Shown: positions 8,404 through 18,414, numbered from the stretch's first letter. The stretch: 64,000 nucleotides of DNA from Flagellimonas lutimaris (GCF_003581615.1 NZ_QXFH01000072.1:404031-468030), one strand, 5' to 3'. Translations and numbers: made by a program. The notes: generated by a model from the letters alone, not told the origin.

Positions 8404-11319
8404 TTGGATAAAAATTTGTTAAAAAACCTTTCAGATGCATTGAAAGGGGAGTTGTTGTTCGATGAATTGAGCAAAGCAATCTATGCTACAGATGCTTCTG
8501 TATATAGAAAGCTACCGACAGCGGTGGCCTACCCTAAAAATGTTGATGATTTAAAAAAATTGGTCGCATTTGCCAACGCAAACAAAGTTGGACTTATTCC
8601 TCGAACAGCAGGCACTTCGTTGGCTGGTCAATGTGTGGGAGAAGGTATTGTAGTGGATGTTAGCCGACATTTTACCAAAATTGTTAGTTTGGACAAGGAC
8701 AAGAAGCAAGTTACTGTGCAGCCAGGCGTGGTTCGTGATGAGCTTAACCAATACTTAAAACCCTTTGGTCTTTTCTTTGGTCCGAATACATCCACATCCA
8801 ACCGTTGTATGATAGGTGGTATGGTGGGGAACAATTCATCGGGAACTACTTCCATTCAGTATGGTGTTACTAGGGATAAAGTTTTGGCGATGCAGTGCAT
8901 TTTATCTGATGGAAGTGATGCTTTCTTTTCCAATGTTTCTAAAAAGGAATTCGAAGAAAAGAAGAATGGTGACTCATTGGAAGCCAAAATTTATAACAAG
9001 TTATTTGAGGAGCTTTCCAATCCTGAAATCAAGAACAATATCAAAGCAGAGTTCCCAAAACCCAGTATCCACAGACGAAACACAGGGTATGCTGTAGATG
9101 AATTACTTAAAAACAACATTTTTGGAGAAGAAAAAGCTGAATTTAATCTCTGTAAGCTATTATCTGGAAGTGAGGGTACGTTGGCATTCACTACCGAGGT
9201 AACGCTGCAACTAGATGATTTACCGCCCCCACATGCCGCGATGGTGGCCACCCATTATAAAACTTTGGAAGATTGCTTAAGCGACGTGGCTCCTGTAATG
9301 CAGCACAATCTGCATCTGTGCGAGATGATGGATAAGGTGATTTTGGACTGCACCAAGAACAACAGGGTACAATTGGCGAACCGTTTTTTTGTGGAAGGAG
9401 ACCCTGCAGGCATTTTAATGTTGGAAGTAAAAGCAGATTCTAAAGAAGATTTGGACAAACAACTGGACAAACTTTTAAAAACCATTGAAAAGTCAGGGTT
9501 GAGTTATGCCAGTCCTGTTTTGTACGGTAACGATATCAACAAGGCCATTGAACTGCGTAAGGCAGGGCTAGGTCTATTGGGAAATATGGTGGGCGACAGA
9601 AAAGCGGTGGCCTGTATTGAAGACACTGCTGTTGCCTTGGAAGACCTCAAGAATTTTATTGGGGAGTTTTCCCAGATTATGAAAGGGTACGATCAAGATG
9701 CCGTGTACTATGCCCATGCGGGAGCGGGTGAATTGCATTTACGACCTATTCTCAATTTAAAAAAGTCAGAGGATGTTGTACTGTTCCGGAGTATCACTAC
9801 CGATGTGGCAAAACTCACTAAAAAATATCATGGAAGTTTTAGTGGTGAGCATGGTGACGGTATTGTGCGTGCTGAGTTTATTCCGTTAATGATCGGCGAA
9901 ACCAATTATGAGCTTCTGAAACGGGTAAAAGCCCTCTTTGACCCCAATTTGGTGTTCAATCCTGGTAAAATTGTAGACGCTTACCCGATGGATAAATCAC
10001 TGCGTTACGAAATCGACCGCAAAGAACCAGAGGTCACAACGCTGATGGATTTCTCGGATAGCGAGGGGATTTTAAAAGCGGCCGAAAAATGTAACGGTAG
10101 TGGGGATTGCAGAAAGAGCCACCACATGAACGGGGGGATGTGTCCCAGCTATCAAGCTACAAAAGATGAAAAGGACACTACACGTGGTAGAGCAAATGCA
10201 TTACGCGAGTTTTTGACCAAGTCTGAAAAAACCAATAGGTTCGACCATGAAGAACTCAAGAATGCTTTCGATTTATGTTTGAGTTGTAAGGCTTGTGCCA
10301 GTGAATGTCCAAGTAATGTGGATATTGCAGCATTAAAAGCTGAGTTTCTTTATAATTATCAAGAAGCGAACGGATATTCGTTGCGAAGCAAACTATTTGC
10401 CTACAATACCCAATTGAACGCTTTGGGAAGCAAAGTCGCCGGTATCACCAATTGGATGTACGAATCCAAAACCCTAGGTGATATGCTAAAAAAGGCGGTT
10501 GGCGTGGCACCGGAACGGAATTTGCCCAAAGTAGGCCGGTTCAATTTCAAAAACCATTTAAAGAAATACCGTGTTAAGCGAACTGACCGCTCTAAAAAAC
10601 AGGTTGTCCTTTACTTGGATGAGTTTGTGAAGTATCTGGATATCCAAGTTGGAAAAGATGCTATTGAACTCCTCTGTAAACTGGGCTACGACGTGGAACT
10701 ATTCTATGGGGAAAGCGGTAGAACGTACCTTTCCAAAGGGTTCTTGAAACAGGCCAAAAAGTTGGTTGCGAAGAATATGCAAAATTTGAAAGACATCTTG
10801 AATGAAGGAACTCCCATTGTTGGTTTGGAGCCTTCGGCAATTTTATCTTTTCGCGATGAATACCAACGTTTGCACAATGATAAGGATCAATTGCAGAAAC
10901 TGGCATCCAATTCATTTTTAATTGAAGAGTTTTTGGCCGCCGAAATTGCCGAAGGCCATATTTCTTCCGATAGTTTCACCGAAGACGAACGAACCGTTAA
11001 AATACACGGACATTGCCATCAAAAAGCGTTGAGCAACCAAAAAGTGACTTTCGATGTGCTGAATTTGCCAAAAAACTACAAAGTGACGATTATACCGTCA
11101 GGTTGTTGTGGTATGGCAGGTTCCTTTGGATATGAGGAAGAACACTACGAAACCAGTATGAAGGTAGGAGGGCTAAAGTTGTTCCCAGCGGTGGAGAAAA
11201 GCTCGGAAGACACCTTAATTGCAGCAAATGGAACAAGTTGTAGGCATCAAATTAAGGATGGGACAAAAAGGGAGGCGCAACACCCTGTTTCAATCTTGAG
11301 ACAGGCCTTGGTTATCTAA
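8404..11319 (+). CDS. FAD-linked oxidase / Fe-S fusion (D-lactate dehydrogenase-like)
   Basis: This 971-residue cytoplasmic or membrane-peripheral flavoprotein oxidises a 2-hydroxy acid such as D-lactate, glycolate or 2-hydroxyglutarate. Residues about 30-520 are a GlcD-type FAD domain (PRTAGTSLAGQCVG is the FAD loop; SGEHGDG is the usual His/Glu site). Two cysteine clusters follow: CNGSGDC...CPS from about 563 and CLSCKACASECP from about 624, typical 4Fe-4S sites. The C-terminus has CCG-type sequences (HGHCHQKAL, GCCGMAG). The frame has no ATG near its start; TTG at 8404 matches the N-terminus expected for this family, and a stop at 8368-8370 limits extension. The 3' end overlaps the convergent phosphoesterase gene by 30 bases. 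Confidence 0.9.
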   Translation: MDKNLLKNLSDALKGELLFDELSKAIYATDASVYRKLPTAVAYPKNVDDLKKLVAFANANKVGLIPRTAGTSLAGQCVGEGIVVDVSRHFTKIVSLDKDKKQVTVQPGVVRDELNQYLKPFGLFFGPNTSTSNRCMIGGMVGNNSSGTTSIQYGVTRDKVLAMQCILSDGSDAFFSNVSKKEFEEKKNGDSLEAKIYNKLFEELSNPEIKNNIKAEFPKPSIHRRNTGYAVDELLKNNIFGEEKAEFNLCKLLSGSEGTLAFTTEVTLQLDDLPPPHAAMVATHYKTLEDCLSDVAPVMQHNLHLCEMMDKVILDCTKNNRVQLANRFFVEGDPAGILMLEVKADSKEDLDKQLDKLLKTIEKSGLSYASPVLYGNDINKAIELRKAGLGLLGNMVGDRKAVACIEDTAVALEDLKNFIGEFSQIMKGYDQDAVYYAHAGAGELHLRPILNLKKSEDVVLFRSITTDVAKLTKKYHGSFSGEHGDGIVRAEFIPLMIGETNYELLKRVKALFDPNLVFNPGKIVDAYPMDKSLRYEIDRKEPEVTTLMDFSDSEGILKAAEKCNGSGDCRKSHHMNGGMCPSYQATKDEKDTTRGRANALREFLTKSEKTNRFDHEELKNAFDLCLSCKACASECPSNVDIAALKAEFLYNYQEANGYSLRSKLFAYNTQLNALGSKVAGITNWMYESKTLGDMLKKAVGVAPERNLPKVGRFNFKNHLKKYRVKRTDRSKKQVVLYLDEFVKYLDIQVGKDAIELLCKLGYDVELFYGESGRTYLSKGFLKQAKKLVAKNMQNLKDILNEGTPIVGLEPSAILSFRDEYQRLHNDKDQLQKLASNSFLIEEFLAAEIAEGHISSDSFTEDERTVKIHGHCHQKALSNQKVTFDVLNLPKNYKVTIIPSGCCGMAGSFGYEEEHYETSMKVGGLKLFPAVEKSSEDTLIAANGTSCRHQIKDGTKREAQHPVSILRQALVI

Positions 11320-12258
11320 AAAATCATTGTCCATATTTTCTTCGGTTTCGCTGAAATGTTTCTCAGTAAGGTCTTCTACAATTGCTTCTTTGTCGGTAAT
11401 GGAAGCAATGAGATCGTTCATGTTCATTTCTTTTAAATCCTCATCCATAAAGAAAGGAGAGAGTTTATCATGGTTATAATGGTAGATTTTCCAGCGCTTG
11501 AACGAATATTCCAATGCGGTCAGGTTTTCTACCCAATCTCCAGAGTTTAAGTACGTACAGCTGCCATATTTATTTTCATAAACCTCCTTTTTAGGTTGAT
11601 GGATATGTCCACAAACCACATAATCATAATGATTTTCTATAGCGAGCTCCGCTGCCGTTTTTTCAAAATTATTGATATACTTCACAGCGCCCTTTACGCT
11701 ATTTTTTATACGTTTGGACAGCGAATATTTCTCTCGTCCCATCTTGGCCAAGCACCAATTCAGAAAACTGTTGATCAAAATCAAGAGGTCGTAACCGTAC
11801 CCTCCCAATTTGGCCAACCATTTGGCATTTTGTATCGAAACATCGAAGACATCACCATGAAAAATCCATGCTTTTTTACCATCCAAATTCAGCACCAATT
11901 TGTCTACAACTTTAAAATTTCCCATTGAAGTATCACTGAACTTACGGAGCATTTCATCATGATTTCCAGTAATGTAGTAAACTTCAGTGCCTTTGGAAGC
12001 CATCCCGATGATTTTTCTCAAAACCTTTAAATGTGATGGCGGAAAATAACGTTTATTAAACTGCCAAATATCAATGATATCCCCATTCAAAATGAGTTTT
12101 TTAGGCTGGATGCTGTTGAGGTAAGTAATGAGTTCATCGGCATGACAGCCATAGGTTCCCAAGTGAACATCTGATATAACCGCCAATTCTATCTTCCTTT
12201 TTTTCAATTTAATAAGGTTTAGTACAAAATAAAACGGTAGGAATAAAATAGAAATCAA
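11290..12258 (-). CDS. LpxH-like calcineurin-type metallophosphoesterase
   Basis: This protein resembles UDP-2,3-diacylglucosamine diphosphatase of lipid A synthesis. It has all metallophosphoesterase motifs in order: SDVHLG, NGDIIDIW, GNHDE, FHGDVFD and CGHIHQPK. The longest frame (322 residues) begins at a TTG at 12258 with a hydrophobic leader. A second TTG at 12207 would give an N-terminus beginning MKKRKIELAVISDVHLG, the usual family start, and is the likelier start. The C-terminal 50 residues are acidic and outside the catalytic fold. The 3' end overlaps the FAD/Fe-S gene. Confidence 0.85.
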   Translation of the reverse strand: MISILFLPFYFVLNLIKLKKRKIELAVISDVHLGTYGCHADELITYLNSIQPKKLILNGDIIDIWQFNKRYFPPSHLKVLRKIIGMASKGTEVYYITGNHDEMLRKFSDTSMGNFKVVDKLVLNLDGKKAWIFHGDVFDVSIQNAKWLAKLGGYGYDLLILINSFLNWCLAKMGREKYSLSKRIKNSVKGAVKYINNFEKTAAELAIENHYDYVVCGHIHQPKKEVYENKYGSCTYLNSGDWVENLTALEYSFKRWKIYHYNHDKLSPFFMDEDLKEMNMNDLIASITDKEAIVEDLTEKHFSETEENMDNDFLDNQGLSQD

Positions 12259-12354
12259 ATCGAAGTCATTAATTCATGAGGATATTGTTAAAAAATCATC
12301 ACCTTGAAACTAAATATGTTACAATAACATTAAGCCAAAACACTGTTTTTGAAT

Positions 12355-12362
12355 TAGATTTG
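12355..12362 (+). promoter_or_regulatory. candidate -7 box of the aroC promoter
   Basis: TAGATTTG matches TAnnTTTG and lies 37 bases before the aroC ATG. The -33 element is not evident. Confidence 0.35.
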
Positions 12363-12399
12363 TAACGTCTACCTTTGGGGCAGCATAATTTTATACCGA

Positions 12400-13464
12400 A
12401 TGGCAGGAAATTCTTTTGGACAACTTTTTAGGCTCACCACCTTTGGTGAATCTCACGGAAAAGCTTTGGGAGGCATCATTGATGGTTGTCCTGCCGGAAT
12501 TGAATTGGACTTGGAGCAGATTCAATTGGAACTGAACCGCAGAAAACCAGGGCAATCAGCCATTGTAACCCAACGTAAGGAGCCCGATACGGTTGAAATT
12601 TACTCTGGTGTTTTTGAAGGAAAGACTACGGGTACCCCTATTGGTTTTGCGATTCACAATACCAACCAAAAATCCAAAGATTATTCCCATATCAAAGATT
12701 CCTACCGACCATCGCATGCGGATTATGTGTACGATCAAAAATATGGTTTCCGTGATTACCGCGGAGGAGGAAGAAGCTCGGCTCGCGAAACGGCTAGTAG
12801 GGTAGTGGCAGGCGCCATTGCCAAACAGTTTTTGAGTGAGATCAAAATAAATGCTTTTGTTTCCCAAGTAGGCGAAATGAAATTGGACAAACCCTATCAA
12901 GAATTGGATTTTTCCAAGATAGAATCCAATGCAGTTCGCTGTCCCGATACCGAAATGGCCCAAAAAATGGAGGATTACATCAAATCCATTAAAAAAGCAG
13001 GGGATACCATTGGTGGTGTTATCACATGTGTCATTGAAAATGTACCGGTTGGTCTTGGCGAACCCGTTTTTGATAAGCTGCATGCCCGTTTGGGAGAAGC
13101 CATGCTTTCCATCAATGCCGTTAAAGGTTTTGAGTACGGAAGTGGCTTTGCTGGAGTTGCCATGAAAGGAAGCGAGCATAACGATGCCTTTAATTCTGAT
13201 GGCACAACAAAAACCAACCGTAGCGGTGGAGTTCAAGGAGGAATAAGCAACGGTATGGATATCTATTTTAGCGTTGCATTTAAACCTGTGGCCACAGTGC
13301 TACAGTCCTATGAGACAATCAATAAAGAAGGTGACAAGGTTACTACCCAAGGAAAAGGAAGGCACGACCCTTGTGTTGTTCCAAGAGCGGTTCCTATTGT
13401 GGAAGCCATGGCAGCCTTGGTTTTGGCAGATTACTCTCTTTTGGCTAGAACCAACAAAATCTGA
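12400..13464 (+). CDS. aroC: chorismate synthase
   Basis: AroC converts 5-enolpyruvylshikimate-3-phosphate to chorismate, the last step of the shikimate pathway, using reduced FMN. The 354-residue protein shows the three classic signatures: [19 protein letters not shown] near the N-terminus, the [14 protein letters not shown] and [20 protein letters not shown] central block, and the C-terminal [18 protein letters not shown]. It is a full-length, single gene, followed 58 bases later by a symporter gene on the same strand. Confidence 0.98.
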   Translation: MAGNSFGQLFRLTTFGESHGKALGGIIDGCPAGIELDLEQIQLELNRRKPGQSAIVTQRKEPDTVEIYSGVFEGKTTGTPIGFAIHNTNQKSKDYSHIKDSYRPSHADYVYDQKYGFRDYRGGGRSSARETASRVVAGAIAKQFLSEIKINAFVSQVGEMKLDKPYQELDFSKIESNAVRCPDTEMAQKMEDYIKSIKKAGDTIGGVITCVIENVPVGLGEPVFDKLHARLGEAMLSINAVKGFEYGSGFAGVAMKGSEHNDAFNSDGTTKTNRSGGVQGGISNGMDIYFSVAFKPVATVLQSYETINKEGDKVTTQGKGRHDPCVVPRAVPIVEAMAALVLADYSLLARTNKI

Positions 13465-13522
13465 TTGACCCGTTAGGTGGTTTCCAATCAATAAAGTATC
13501 TTACCGACCATAATTTTACTTT

Positions 13523-14848
13523 ATGAAAAAATTGGAATTGCACTGGCAAATCCTAATAGGAATGCTGTTCGGTATTCTTTTTGGATTTGCAATGACCCAG
13601 ATTGGTTGGGGTAAGGAATTTGTATCGGATTGGATTCAGCCTTTAGGGACCATTTTTGTAAAACTGCTTAAACTTATTGCCATACCCTTGATTGTGGCTT
13701 CCTTGGTCAAAGGAATATCTGACCTTAAGGACATCTCAAAATTTAGGAATATTGGTTTAAGGACCATTGCAACGTATATCATCACCACCGTGGTGGCTAT
13801 TACTATTGGTCTTCTTTTGGTAAATGTGATGAATCCTGGAAGTGGAATTTCAGAAGAAACAGTGACCAAACTTACGGATACCTATGCAGGAGATGCAGGT
13901 GTTACTTCTAAATTGGAGGAAGCTTCACGCCAAAAGGATAGTGGACCTCTCCAATTTCTTGTTGATATGGTGCCCGACAATGCTTTGGCTGCCATGACGG
14001 ATAATGCTTTAATGCTTCAGGTAATATTCTTCACTATTTTCTTAGGTATTTCCATGTTGTTGATTGGTGAGAAAAAAGCGAAACCTTTAAAAGATTTCTT
14101 CGACGCTCTTAACGAAGTGGTCCTAAAAATGGTGGATTTAATCATGTTGACCGCTCCCTATGCTGTATTTGCTTTGTTGGCCGGGGTAGTGGTTTCATCC
14201 AGTGATCCAGACTTATTATTGGCCTTATTGAAATATGCAGGTGTGGTAGTATTGGGTCTCGCTCTTATGATTGTGTTTTATTCCACAATTGTTGCACTTG
14301 TTACCAAAAAGAACCCTTTTTGGTTTTTAAAAGAGATAAGTCCAGCGCAATTGTTGGCATTTTCTACAAGTTCCAGTGCGGCCACCTTACCGGTAACCAT
14401 GGAAAGGGTGGAGGAGCATATTGGTGTAGACAAAGAAGTATCCAGTTTTGTGCTTCCAGTGGGTGCTACAATCAACATGGATGGTACTAGTTTGTACCAA
14501 GGTGTAGCAGCGGTGTTTATTTCACAAGCATTAGGCTTCGATTTAACCTTTGGTGATCAATTGACCATTGTACTGACCGCACTTTTAGCTTCGATTGGTT
14601 CCGCAGCGGTTCCAGGAGCAGGAATGGTAATGTTGGTAATAGTATTGGAGTCTATCGGATTTCCACCAGATAAATTGGCCATTGGTCTAGCCTTGATTTT
14701 TGCAGTGGACAGACCTTTGGATATGTGCCGAACCGTAGTAAATGTTACGGGTGATGCAACAGTTTCCATGCTAGTGGCCAAATCTGTGGGTAAACTTGGA
14801 AAACCACACGTACATGATTGGGACGAGCATTATGATGAAGTGAAATAA
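13523..14848 (+). CDS. dicarboxylate/amino acid:cation symporter (GltP/DctA family)
   Basis: This 441-residue inner-membrane transporter of the DAACS family has about eight helices plus the two re-entrant hairpins. The family's serine-rich stretch is visible as FSTSSSAATLPV, followed by NMDGTSLYQ, the sodium- and substrate-binding helix, and the C-terminal DRPLDMCRTVVNVTGD. It imports glutamate, aspartate or C4-dicarboxylates with H+ or Na+. Sequence alone does not separate these substrates. It is closed by a strong terminator shared with the convergent DUF4139 gene. Confidence 0.94.
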   Translation: MKKLELHWQILIGMLFGILFGFAMTQIGWGKEFVSDWIQPLGTIFVKLLKLIAIPLIVASLVKGISDLKDISKFRNIGLRTIATYIITTVVAITIGLLLVNVMNPGSGISEETVTKLTDTYAGDAGVTSKLEEASRQKDSGPLQFLVDMVPDNALAAMTDNALMLQVIFFTIFLGISMLLIGEKKAKPLKDFFDALNEVVLKMVDLIMLTAPYAVFALLAGVVVSSSDPDLLLALLKYAGVVVLGLALMIVFYSTIVALVTKKNPFWFLKEISPAQLLAFSTSSSAATLPVTMERVEEHIGVDKEVSSFVLPVGATINMDGTSLYQGVAAVFISQALGFDLTFGDQLTIVLTALLASIGSAAVPGAGMVMLVIVLESIGFPPDKLAIGLALIFAVDRPLDMCRTVVNVTGDATVSMLVAKSVGKLGKPHVHDWDEHYDEVK

Positions 14849-14867
14849 CTTTTTAAAACTTATATTT

Positions 14868-14897
14868 AAAAAAGACCTCCAAAATGGAGGTCTTTTT
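14868..14897. terminator. bidirectional terminator between convergent genes
   Basis: AAAAAAGACCTCC and GGAGGTCTTTTT form a near-perfect stem with a five-base loop. It sits 20 bases after the symporter stop and 8 bases past the DUF4139 stop, with T-runs on both strands. Confidence 0.9.
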
Positions 14898-14904
14898 AGT
14901 TGTA

Positions 14905-16959
14905 CTATAAGGAGATGTATCTTCCTTTAGGAAATTTCACTTGAAATGAAAAGTCTTCCTTTTGCACAGATTTTGGTTTCAATACCATATTCCAAGTCAA
15001 CAACCCTTTGACTTCATCATAGGAAGCGTTGTTGGTAATAATGTCATCCACTTTAATTTCTTTATTTTCGGACATGGGAACTCTATCCATAAGCCTTAGG
15101 TTAATAGTAGCATTTTTATTGTTTTTAACCTCAAGTACATAACTACGATCCAATATTCGATTGCTGCCCACAAAGGGTTTGCTCTTAAAATTACGTTCCT
15201 GTTGTCTTGTAACGGTAATATTGTTTTCAATACCTAGGGATAGAATCAATTCTTTCTTTGTGGTATAAGGGTCTATAACAGTTTTGCCCGCATAGGAACC
15301 TTCAAAGTAGATATTGGCTTCACCCGGTAATAGCTGATGTTTCTCCCAATCTTTAAAACTGGCGGTCAGGTATACATTTTCATTCAAAATTGGTGCTGCA
15401 AAATATTCGTAGGTAGCCGGAATCTTATATGTATTCACTTCAACCGACGTAATATCGCCATCTGCCAAAACCGTGTACGGTTTTTTAATGGTAAACTCTG
15501 TCTTGGTAGCTCCTTCCTGTGTATGACTTTTCTTGGTTGTAATTACCACAACGCCATTATCTCCTCGACTCCCATAAATGGCGGAAGCATTGTTGCCCTT
15601 TAGTACTTCAATATCCTGAATTTCGTTTTCATCCAAATCACCTTCAGCAAAATTGTCTACGGGGATTCCATCAATAATGTAAAGTGGTTCACTATAATTC
15701 ATGGATGAATTTCCTCGAATGGAGATCCCAGCTGCCCTGCCACTCAATACTCGTTCAGGAGAAACAGCACCGGCAGCTGCAGTTCCATATCCCGTGACTA
15801 CTACCTCTTCTAGCCTTGCTATATCTTCTTCCATACGAACGTTCATAATGGAGGCGTAAATGGGCAACTCTTGCGGAAACATACCAATGTAACTGTAGGC
15901 TAGTTCTTGACCCATCGGCACATCCAAAGCATAATTTCCGTCAAAATCGGATGTGGTCCCGGTGGAAGTTCCTTTGATTACAATATTAACTCCTGGTAGT
16001 GGAGCACCAGATTCGTCCGTTATAGTTCCAACCACCTTTTTTACATTAGGATTAAAGGCATATCCCTTTTTCTTTGTAGATGGGGTGTACCTTTTTTGGT
16101 AAGCGCTTACAAAATTTAAATAATGAGCGTCCATTTTCGGTTTACTAATATTGTAACTAGGGTTACCTGTAGAAAGGGAAATTTTTACATTTTTCCAGTC
16201 TTGCCCTGTTTTTTGGTAAACATTCCCCTTATAGGCTAAACTTAGTGGTGCGTTTAGTCCTGTGGATTTGATGTCATAATTGGGCACCCAACCTGCATCT
16301 TTTACCAAATAGGATAGGGTAGTATTTAGATTTGTGGAAATTGGAGCATCAAAAGTAATGGTAATCTCTCCTTGTGGTACTTCGGCACTATTGTTTGCCT
16401 CGGCCAACTGTTGTTGCAGGTCGTTAACCTCAAGTTTTATTTTATTGATGCTTGCATTGGTCTTGAGAATTTCATTTTTGATTTGGGTAATACGCTCTCT
16501 ATAATACTGGCCAATTTGTTTGATTCTTTCCAGGTCCAATACTTGGCTATCACCATTTACTATCCGATTGGAAGTAATCACTTTTTCTTCTTCTTCAAGG
16601 CCTGCAATGGTATTTTTTAATATTGAGATTTCATTTTGCAGTTCTTCAATTCGACTTTCCCATTCTTTGATTTTGGGATTACTTTCGGATTTCTCCAGAT
16701 AATTAATATTGTAGGCGATGGATAAAATGGAAACAGCACCAAGACCGGAGACTTGTATACTGCTCTCATCAATTTTGTGGGACAACCCCGTAAATATGAC
16801 TTCGTTGGAGCCTTCCTGAAGTTGGCAAGAGGCAGTTCTTGTAATTTGTGCCCCGTTGAGATAAACGGTTACTTCTTTGATTTTGGAAGGTGTTTTCAAT
16901 TCGTTGGAAAATAAAAACACTGGAGCTAACAAAAAAAATAGAATGACTGTATTTTTCAT
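14905..16959 (-). CDS. DUF4139 (MuiA-like) protein with inserted SusC-type module
   Basis: This 684-residue exported protein has a signal peptide (about 1-19), an N-terminal DUF4140-like domain, a coiled coil (about 90-195) and a DUF4139 beta domain that begins near 200. At about 309-378 it is interrupted by a carboxypeptidase-regulatory-like domain (VVGTITDESGAPLPGVNI...FDGNYAL), then a TonB-receptor-plug-like segment at about 385-477 containing EEVVVTGYG and PLYIIDGIPV and ending in GVVVITTKK. DUF4139 then resumes to the C-terminus. No beta-barrel follows, so it cannot itself be a TonB receptor. Function is unknown; a cell-surface assembly or adhesion role is only a guess. Confidence 0.85.
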   Translation of the reverse strand: MKNTVILFFLLAPVFLFSNELKTPSKIKEVTVYLNGAQITRTASCQLQEGSNEVIFTGLSHKIDESSIQVSGLGAVSILSIAYNINYLEKSESNPKIKEWESRIEELQNEISILKNTIAGLEEEEKVITSNRIVNGDSQVLDLERIKQIGQYYRERITQIKNEILKTNASINKIKLEVNDLQQQLAEANNSAEVPQGEITITFDAPISTNLNTTLSYLVKDAGWVPNYDIKSTGLNAPLSLAYKGNVYQKTGQDWKNVKISLSTGNPSYNISKPKMDAHYLNFVSAYQKRYTPSTKKKGYAFNPNVKKVVGTITDESGAPLPGVNIVIKGTSTGTTSDFDGNYALDVPMGQELAYSYIGMFPQELPIYASIMNVRMEEDIARLEEVVVTGYGTAAAGAVSPERVLSGRAAGISIRGNSSMNYSEPLYIIDGIPVDNFAEGDLDENEIQDIEVLKGNNASAIYGSRGDNGVVVITTKKSHTQEGATKTEFTIKKPYTVLADGDITSVEVNTYKIPATYEYFAAPILNENVYLTASFKDWEKHQLLPGEANIYFEGSYAGKTVIDPYTTKKELILSLGIENNITVTRQQERNFKSKPFVGSNRILDRSYVLEVKNNKNATINLRLMDRVPMSENKEIKVDDIITNNASYDEVKGLLTWNMVLKPKSVQKEDFSFQVKFPKGRYISL

Positions 16960-17070
16960 AGTGGTTGGATATTTAATTGTTTATCCAAACCTATGATTCA
17001 AATTGCCTAATAAAAACCTATAATAGTGTGAACGGGGCAGTTGGGTTAGGGAAGACCGATTTTCGATGAG

Positions 17071-17478
17071 TTAATCCAAAAACTTTGCCTTGAGCTCAGG
17101 GGTAGGAATCATGCAAGACTCTTTTTTACCAAACCATTTGTAACGATTTTTGGCAACAAAGTCATAAATGCTATTTCGGATGGAAGTAGGAATCCATGTA
17201 AAAATGGCCGACAATTTCCATATTCCCCCCAAGTCTTTTGCAATTTCCAGTGCAGCATCAGATTTGGTAAAATAAGCCACGCCGGGCTCAATAAGGATAA
17301 TGGAATCCACCTTACTGGTATCAATATGGCGTTGGTTCACCAATTGTTGTCCCACTTCACTTTGCAAAGCCGCATAGCGGAATACATCCTTTTTGTCCCG
17401 TTTGATCACAAACTGGACCGAGCTGTTGCATAAGTTACAAACCCCATCGAACAAGATAATTTTTTTACTCTTTTCCAT
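17071..17478 (-). CDS. DCC-family thiol-disulfide-type protein
   Basis: This 135-residue protein of the DCC family (DUF393) carries FDGVCNLC, the conserved Asp and CxxC, and a middle helix region ending WIPTSIRNSIYDFVAKNRYKWFG. Members are predicted to be thiol-disulfide oxidoreductases. The frame extends upstream to 17511, but those extra residues (MDSCLRRND...) are encoded by a palindromic repeat, so ATG at 17478 is chosen. Neighbours give no further clue. Confidence 0.85.
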   Translation of the reverse strand: MEKSKKIILFDGVCNLCNSSVQFVIKRDKKDVFRYAALQSEVGQQLVNQRHIDTSKVDSIILIEPGVAYFTKSDAALEIAKDLGGIWKLSAIFTWIPTSIRNSIYDFVAKNRYKWFGKKESCMIPTPELKAKFLD

Positions 17479-17484
17479 ATAGCT

Positions 17485-17512
17485 GTCATTCCTGCGCAGG
17501 CAGGAATCCAAT
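17485..17512. repeat. short palindromic repeat (ATTCCTGC...GCAGGAAT)
   Basis: The arms are 17488-17495 and 17500-17507. A related unit lies at 47954-47973 (ATTCCTGT...ACAGGAAT). Both are followed by CC and preceded by TC, so they are probably copies of one dispersed element. When translated in frame it yields the spurious SCLRRND peptide in front of the DCC gene. Confidence 0.8.
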
Positions 17513-17583
17513 TACTTTTTCACAAAGATACGACAGCGTGTTATCAAAGCCTAGCTTGTTGATGAGGCTTACCTTTAGCAGGT

Positions 17584-18327
17584 TTAATACCCCGCCATCT
17601 TATAGATTTCATCGGGAGTATGCTCACTAAGTTCAATAACATCTTTGCCGGATTTGGCCATTGCCTTTCGAATCAGATAGTTCCCGGTTCGGTATCCTAC
17701 GGCCAGTCTCCCATCAGGGTGCTGGAACATCCAATGTTGATAGTTTGCATTTAAGGGCAATGCTCTGATCTCTTCCACCCATTGCTCGGCAATGGCTGCT
17801 TCTGGTGGAGTATCGGCTTCCATGCTTTCACCTGTATATTCTTCGGAGAACACTACAGCAAGCCCTTCGTTGATAGCCGCAATGGATATGCCCGGACCAT
17901 AAACATTGTCCTGAATGGCCCAACCTCTTGATAAATGGTGGAATTCATGAAAAATAGTGTGCTTAAGTGCCGTTTGGGTCGCCTTGGTTACCCCGCCCGG
18001 AAATTTCTCTGAGATTTGAACGAGCACTACGGGAGGGGAATTAGTTTCTGTACGGCCGGTAACGCCTCCAACCACATCAAGGTCCCAATCCACAATTTCC
18101 AGGGATACGTTTATGCTGTCCGGCAGGGTAGGCAATAGGCTTCGGATTTCTTTTTCCGATTCCAGGACCACTTCAAGAATCAGTTCTTTTTGTGGAGCTG
18201 TAAATGGGGTTGCGTCCTCCTTAAAGGTGATGATAGAACTTGTTGGTTCGCCCTTTTTTGGGGCATTTTTACAATTGTTGATTAGCGTTAGTGCCAAAAA
18301 AAGCACTAGAATTTTGATTGATTTCAT
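17584..18327 (-). CDS. DUF2268-like zinc protease lipoprotein
   Basis: This 247-residue lipoprotein has lipobox ALTLINNC (Cys19). The metal-binding HExxH is seen as HTIFHEFHHL near residues 137-146, with a downstream glutamate-rich INEGLAVVFSEEY that can supply the third ligand. DUF2268 proteins are predicted zinc-dependent proteases. It is a single gene with no clear terminator; upstream lies the first copy of the dispersed R-type repeat. Confidence 0.82.
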   Translation of the reverse strand: MKSIKILVLFLALTLINNCKNAPKKGEPTSSIITFKEDATPFTAPQKELILEVVLESEKEIRSLLPTLPDSINVSLEIVDWDLDVVGGVTGRTETNSPPVVLVQISEKFPGGVTKATQTALKHTIFHEFHHLSRGWAIQDNVYGPGISIAAINEGLAVVFSEEYTGESMEADTPPEAAIAEQWVEEIRALPLNANYQHWMFQHPDGRLAVGYRTGNYLIRKAMAKSGKDVIELSEHTPDEIYKMAGY

Positions 18328-18414
18328 TGGGTATGCTGTTTTACCTGTAGACTTCCCAAAAACAAATTTGTTACATTGAAACCAAAGAGAAAGATAAAAT
18401 AATTGTCATTTCGA

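Noticed and set aside
12556..13236. A 226-codon open frame opposite aroC
   Set aside because: aroC is certain; the antisense frame has no start context or domain.
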